Below, piece after piece: positions 60,501-64,000 of a stretch of DNA of 64,000 nucleotides. How positions within the stretch are numbered: position 1 is the first letter of the stretch; each line of letters begins with the position of its first letter. The stretch is from Chlorocebus sabaeus (taxonomy: Eukaryota; Chordata; Mammalia; Primates; Cercopithecidae): NCBI RefSeq assembly GCF_047675955.1, contig NC_132904.1, forward strand, positions 62,429,435-62,493,434, given 5' to 3'. A program made the translations under genes and the position numbers. The notes beneath the pieces are model-generated. The model saw only the letters and a program-made list of their open reading frames with translations. It made no database searches and was not told the DNA's origin.

Positions 60501-61590
60501 TATCTTCCGTTCAAAACTGGAAAGAAGTTTTCTGAGAAACTGCTCTGTGTTCTGCTAATTCATCTCACAGAGTTACATCTTTCCGTTCAAGAAGCCTTTC
60601 GCTAAGGCTGTTCTTTTGGAACTGGTAAAGGGATATTTGGAAGCCCATAGAGGGCTATGTTGAAAAAGGAAATATCTTCCCTTCAAAACTGGAAAGAAGC
60701 TTTCTGAGAAACTGCTCTGTGTTCTCTGAATTCATCTCACAGACTTACATCTTTCCCTTCCAGAAGCCTTTCGCTAAGGCTGTTCTTGTGGAATTGGCAA
60801 AGGGATATTTGGAAGCCCGTAGAGGGCTATGGTGAAAAAGGAAATATCTTCCGTTCAAAACTGGAAAGAAGCTTTCTGAGAAACTGCTCTGTGTTCTCTG
60901 AATTCATCTCACAGAGTTACATCTTTCCCTTCAAGAAGCCTTTCGCTAAGGCTGTTCTTGTGGAAATGGCAAAGGGATATTTGGAAGCCCATAGAGGGCT
61001 ATGGTGAAAAAGGAAATATCTTCCGTTCAAAACTGGAAAGAAGCTTTCTGAGAAACTGCTCTGTGTTCTGTTAGTTCATGTCACAGAGTTACATCTTTCC
61101 CTTCAAGAAGCCTTTTGCTAAGGCTGTTCTTATGGAACTGGCAAAGGGATATTTGGAAGCCCATAGAGGGCTATGGTGAGAAAGGAAATATCTTCCGTTC
61201 AAAACTGGAAAGAAGCTTTCTGAGAAACTGCTCTGTGTTCAGTTAGTTCATCTAACAGAGTTACATCTTTCCCTTCAAGAAGCCTTTCGCTAAGGCTCTT
61301 CTTTTGGAACTGGCAAAGGGAAATTTGGAAGCCCATAGAGGGCTATGGTGAAAAAGGAAATATCTTCCGTTCAAAACTGGAAAGAAGCTTTCTGAGAAAC
61401 TGCTCTGTGTTCAGTTAGTTCATCTGACAGAGTTACATCTTTTCCTTCAAGAAGCCTTTCGCTAAGGCTGTTCTTGTGGAACTGGCAAAGGGATATTTGG
61501 AAGCCCATAGAGGGCTATGGTGAAAAAGGAAATATCTTCCGTTCAAAACTGGAAAGAAGCTTTCTGAGAAACTGCTCTGGGTTCAGTTAG
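57519..61590 (+). repeat. 22-monomer higher-order unit, copy 2, with one extra monomer
   Basis: Repeats copy 1 at +3,783 bp with very few single-base changes, for example AAGCCATTCGCC near 58,700 versus AAGCCTTTCGCC. One monomer not present in copy 1 is inserted at about 61,066-61,237 (TTCATGTCAC, CCTTTTGCTAAGG, TTCTTATGGAAC, GGTGAGAAAGG), and afterwards the offset becomes 3,955. The match continues through CATCTAACAG and CATCTGACAG/TCTTTTCCTTC and is lost near 61,590. Confidence 0.82.
61066..61237 (+). repeat. Private monomer inserted in the second 22-monomer unit
   Basis: A full 172-bp monomer with several private changes (TTTTGCTAAGG, TTATGGAAC, GGTGAGAAAGG) lies where copy 1 passes directly from the GGAAATGGC monomer to the CATCTAACAG monomer (57,224-57,300). 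It could be an insertion in copy 2 or a deletion in copy 1. Its private changes do not match its immediate neighbours, which argues against a simple local duplication. Confidence 0.65.
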
Positions 61591-62536
61591 TTCATCTCAC
61601 AGAGTTACATCTTTCCGTTCAAGAAGCCTTTCTCTAAGGCTGTTCTTGTGGAACTGGCAAAGGGATATTTGGAAGCCCATAGAGGGCTATGGTGAAAAAG
61701 GAAATATCTTCCGTTCAAAACTGGAAGGAAGCTTTCTGAGAAACTGCTCTGTGTTCTCTGAATTCATCTCACAGCGTTACATCTTTCCCTTCAAGAAGCC
61801 TTTCGCTAAGGCTGTTCTTGTGGAATTGGCAAAGGGATATTTGGAAGCCCATAGAGGGCTATGGTGAAAAAGGAAATATCTTCCGTTCAAAACTGGAAAG
61901 AAGCTTACTGAGAAACCGCTCTGTGTTCTCTGAAATCATCTCACAGAGTTACATCTGTCCCTTCAAGAAGCCTTTCGCTAAGGCTGTTCTTGTGGAATTG
62001 GCAAAGGGATATTTGGAAGCCCAGAGAGGGCTATGGTGAAAAAGGAAATATCTTCCATTCAAAACTGGAAAGAAACTTTCTGAGAAACTGCTCTGTGTTC
62101 AGTTAGTTCATCTCACAGACTTACAGCTTTCCCTTCAAGAAGCCTTTCGCTAAGGCTGTTCTTGTGGAACTGGCAAAGGGATATTTGGAAGCCCATAGAG
62201 GGCTATGGTGAAAAAGGAAATATCTTCCGTTCAAAACTGGAAAGAAGCTTTCTGAGAAACTGCTGTGTGTTCAGTTAGTTCATCTCACAGAGTTACATCT
62301 TTTCATTCTAGAAGCCTTTCGCTAAGGCTGTTCTTGTGGAATTGGCAAAGGGATATTTGGAAGCCCATAGAGGGCTATGGTGAAAAAGGATATATCTTCT
62401 GTTCAAAACTGGAAAGAAGCTTTCTGAGAAACTGCTCTGTGTTCAGTTAGTTCATCTCACATAGTTACATCTTTCCATTCAAGAAGTCTTTCGCTAAGGC
62501 TGTTCTTGTGGAACTGGCAAAGGGATATTTGGAAGC

Positions 62537-62552
62537 CCATAGAGGGCTATGG
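62537..62552. other. Perfect dyad CCATAG-AGGG-CTATGG (representative)
   Basis: A six-base inverted repeat with a four-base spacer, overlapping a second, mutually exclusive dyad AGCCC-ATAGA-GGGCT at 62,534-62,548. Both occur in every monomer with the consensus AGCCCATAGAGGGCTATGG. CCCTTAG variants lose the first, and GCGCATAG variants lose the second but keep five base pairs of the first. It directly adjoins the pJ-alpha motif. Confidence 0.6.
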
Positions 62553-62563
62553 TGAAAAAGGAA
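62547..62563 (-). other. pJ-alpha-type motif (representative; present in most monomers)
   Basis: CTATGGTGAAAAAGGAA reads on the minus strand as TTCCTTTTTCACCATAG, an exact fit to the pJ-alpha consensus TTCCTTTTYCACCRTAG known from A-type human alpha monomers. In primate alpha satellite this place holds either pJ-alpha or the CENP-B box. Here nearly all monomers carry the pJ-alpha form. Variants are CTACGG (still a match), CTTTGG, CTTTCG, CTGTGG and ATGGGG. The marked site is one clean example. Confidence 0.7.
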
Positions 62564-62568
62564 ATATC

Positions 62569-62585
62569 TTCCGTTCAAAACGGGA
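62569..62585 (+). other. CENP-B-box-like site (near match)
   Basis: TTCCGTTCAAAACGGGA compared with the CENP-B box YTTCGTTGGAARCGGGA agrees at 14 of 17 positions and at 8 of the 9 core positions (NTTCGNNNNANNCGGGN); the failing core base is C for T at position 3. The ordinary monomer has AAAACTGGA here and fails a second core base. The site is about 20 bp from the usual CENP-B-box place in the monomer. Binding cannot be claimed: the core mismatch may abolish it. Confidence 0.35.
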
Positions 62586-62828
62586 AAGAAGCTTTCTGAG
62601 AAACTGCTCTGTGTTCAGTTAGTTCATCTCACAGAGTTACATCTTTCCGTTCAAGAAGCCTTTCGCTAAGGCTGTTCTTGTGGAACTGGCAAAGGGATAT
62701 TTGGAAGCCCATAGAGGGCTATGGTGAAAAAGGAAATATCTTCCGTTCAAAACTCGAAAGAAGCTTTCTGAGAAACTGCTCTGTGTTCTCTGAATTCATC
62801 TCACAGAGTTACATCTTTCCCTTCAAGA

Positions 62829-62845
62829 AGCCTTTCGCTAAGGCT
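62829..62845. other. Perfect dyad AGCCTT-TCGCT-AAGGCT (representative)
   Basis: A six-base inverted repeat with a five-base spacer, found in all monomers with the standard AAGCCTTTCGCTAAGGCTG. The GCCACGGCTG variants retain only four pairs, and AAGACTG variants break it. It is a potential short hairpin or cruciform site in centromeric DNA that lacks CENP-B boxes. Whether it forms is inference. Confidence 0.55.
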
Positions 62846-64000
62846 GTTCTTGTGGAATTGGCAAAGGGATATTTGGAAGCCCATAGAGGGCTATGGTGAA
62901 AAAGGAAATATCTTCCGTTCAAAACTGGAAAGAAGCTTTCTGAGAAACTGCTGTGTGTTCAGTTAGTTCATCTCACAGAGTTACATCTTTTCATTCAAGA
63001 AGCCTTTCGCTAAGGCTGTTCTTGTGGAATTGGCAAAGGGATATTTGGAAGCCCTTAGAGGGCTATGGTGAAAAAGGAAATATCTTCCTTTCAAAACTGG
63101 AAAGCAGCTTTCTGAGAAACTGCTCTGTGTTCTCTGAATTCATCTCACAGAGTTACATCTTTCTTTTCAAGAAGCCTTTCGCTAAAGCTGTTCTTGTGGA
63201 ACTGGCAAAGGGATATTTGGAAGCCCATAGAGGGCTATGGTGAAAAAGGAAATATCTTCCGTTCAAAACTGGAAAGAAGCTTTCTGAGAAACTGCTCTGT
63301 GTTCTCTGAATTCATCTCACAGAGTTACATCTTTCCCTTCAAGAAGCCTTTCGCTAAGGCTGCTCTTGTGGAATTGGCAAAGGGATATTTGGAAGCCCAT
63401 AGAGGGCTATGGTGAAAAAGGAAATATCTTCCGTTCAAAACTGGAAAGAAGCTTACTGAGAAACTGCTCTGTGTTCTCTGAATTCATCTCACAGAGTTAC
63501 ATCTTTCTGTTCAAGAAGCCTTTCGCTAAAACTGTTCTTGTGGAACTGGCAAAGGGATATTTGGAAGCCCATAGAGGGCTATATTGAAAAAGGAAATATC
63601 TTCCGTTCAAAACTGGAAAGAAGCTTTCTGAGAAACTGCTCTGTGTTCTCTGAATTCATCTCACAGAGTTACATCTTTCCCTTCAAGAAGCCTTTCGCTA
63701 AGGCTGTTCTTGTGGAATTGGCAAAGGGATATTTGGAAGCCCATAGAGGGCTATGGTGAAAAAGGAAATATCTTCCGTTCAAAACTGGAAAGAAGCTTTC
63801 TGAGAGACTGCTCTGTGTTCTGTTAGTTCATCTCACAGAGTTACATCTTTCCCTTCAAGAAGCCTTTCGCCACGGCTGTTCTTGTGGAATGGGCAAAGGG
63901 ATATTTGGAAGACCATAGAGGGCTACGGTGAAAAAGGAAATAACTTCCGTTCAAAACTGGAAAGAAGCTTTCTGAGAAACTGCTCTGTGTTCAGTTAGTT

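Larger units (their letters stand above)
1..64000 (+). repeat. Alpha-satellite array, 172-bp monomers, head to tail
   Basis: The window is one continuous tandem array of a 172-bp unit. Each unit opens with AAGCTTTCTGAGAAACTG, runs through CTCACAGAGTTACATC, AAGCCTTTCGCTAAGGCTG and GGCAAAGGGATATTTGGAAG, and closes with GGAAATATCTTCCG. Landmark positions stay in 172-bp register from end to end; the only departures I found are rare 1-2 bp indels. Every monomer has the same orientation. The unit matches what I know of the African green monkey alpha satellite (HindIII monomer, 172 bp). Human alpha satellite has a related but clearly different 171-bp unit, and baboon and macaque arrays alternate two diverged monomers, which is not seen here. 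Such DNA underlies primate centromeres and pericentromeres. No gene, RNA gene or interspersed element interrupts it, so every stretch without a gene in this window is this satellite. Confidence 0.97.
61590..64000 (+). repeat. Irregular downstream alpha-satellite block
   Basis: About 14 monomers with no higher-order copy in the window. EcoRI-type monomers predominate (61,757, 62,788, 63,134, 63,306, 63,478, 63,650), mixed with CAGTTAG monomers that carry private changes: TGCTGTGTG, TCTTTTCATTC, CACATAG, AAAACGGGAAAG and GGCTATATTG. The last monomer is cut off by the window edge. Its texture resembles the irregular block at 1-9,537. Confidence 0.7.

Noticed and set aside
251..63759. Recurrent ~73-codon open frames on the plus strand in most monomers
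   Set aside because: They start at TTG, span one and a third monomers, overlap the next copy and recur at 172-bp spacing. Variation along them ignores codon position. They are a by-product of satellite sequence that happens to lack stops in one frame.
1..64000. CRISPR-like or bacterial repeat array
   Set aside because: The unit is 172 bp with no separate spacer and is a recognisable primate alpha-satellite monomer. Variation is spread along the unit and not split into constant repeats and variable spacers.
1..64000. Dimeric organisation as in baboon or macaque alpha satellite
   Set aside because: There is no regular alternation of two diverged monomer classes; the variant order follows the 22-, 26- and 30-monomer units instead.

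Overview
The whole 64 kb window is centromeric alpha-satellite DNA. It is an uninterrupted head-to-tail array of about 372 copies of a 172-bp monomer, all in one orientation. The monomer starts with a HindIII site (AAGCTT), is about 42% G+C, and reads as the classic African green monkey 'component alpha' repeat. The likely source is therefore Chlorocebus (vervet / African green monkey) or a very close guenon. This identification comes from recognising the monomer, not from a search. There are no protein-coding genes, RNA genes, transposons or unique sequence. The ~73-codon open frames that recur every 172 bp are artefacts of monomer phase: they begin at TTG or CTG and follow the repeat.

The interest is in the order of monomer variants. 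Diagnostic variants include a GAATTC (EcoRI) type, a CAGTTAG type, a CCTGTTAG/TTACAGC type, a CTTAAG type, a GCACTG...TTACTTC type, a CTCGG...TTATTTC type carrying TATATAAGG, a 171-bp type and a 173-bp type. Following them shows long higher-order structure on top of the 172-bp period.

Layout: (1) 1-9,537, an irregular block with a decayed six-monomer (1,032 bp) order and four-monomer (688 bp) modules. (2) 9,538-16,010, a 30-monomer (5,160 bp) unit plus the start of a second. (3) 16,010-26,498, a composite segment ('B1') with a nine-monomer internal duplication. (4) 26,499-41,975, about 3.5 near-identical tandem copies of a 26-monomer, 4,472-bp higher-order repeat (HOR), one copy shortened by exactly two monomers. 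(5) 41,976-51,945, 'B2', a second copy of B1 about 25.3 kb downstream. (6) 51,946-52,704, a HOR fragment with three monomers missing. (7) 52,705-53,735, the left part of a third version ('B3'). (8) 53,736-61,590, two tandem copies of a 22-monomer, 3,783-bp unit, the second with one extra monomer. (9) 61,590-64,000, irregular divergent monomers again.

At the scale of one monomer, nearly every copy has an intact pJ-alpha-type motif (CTATGGTGAAAAAGGAA) where many human monomers carry a CENP-B box. There is no canonical CENP-B box, but one monomer at 62,569-62,585 matches 8 of the 9 core positions. Most monomers also contain short perfect dyads. Copy boundaries are uncertain by up to about a monomer because neighbouring copies are nearly identical. 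Array length and large duplications depend on the assembly being correct.
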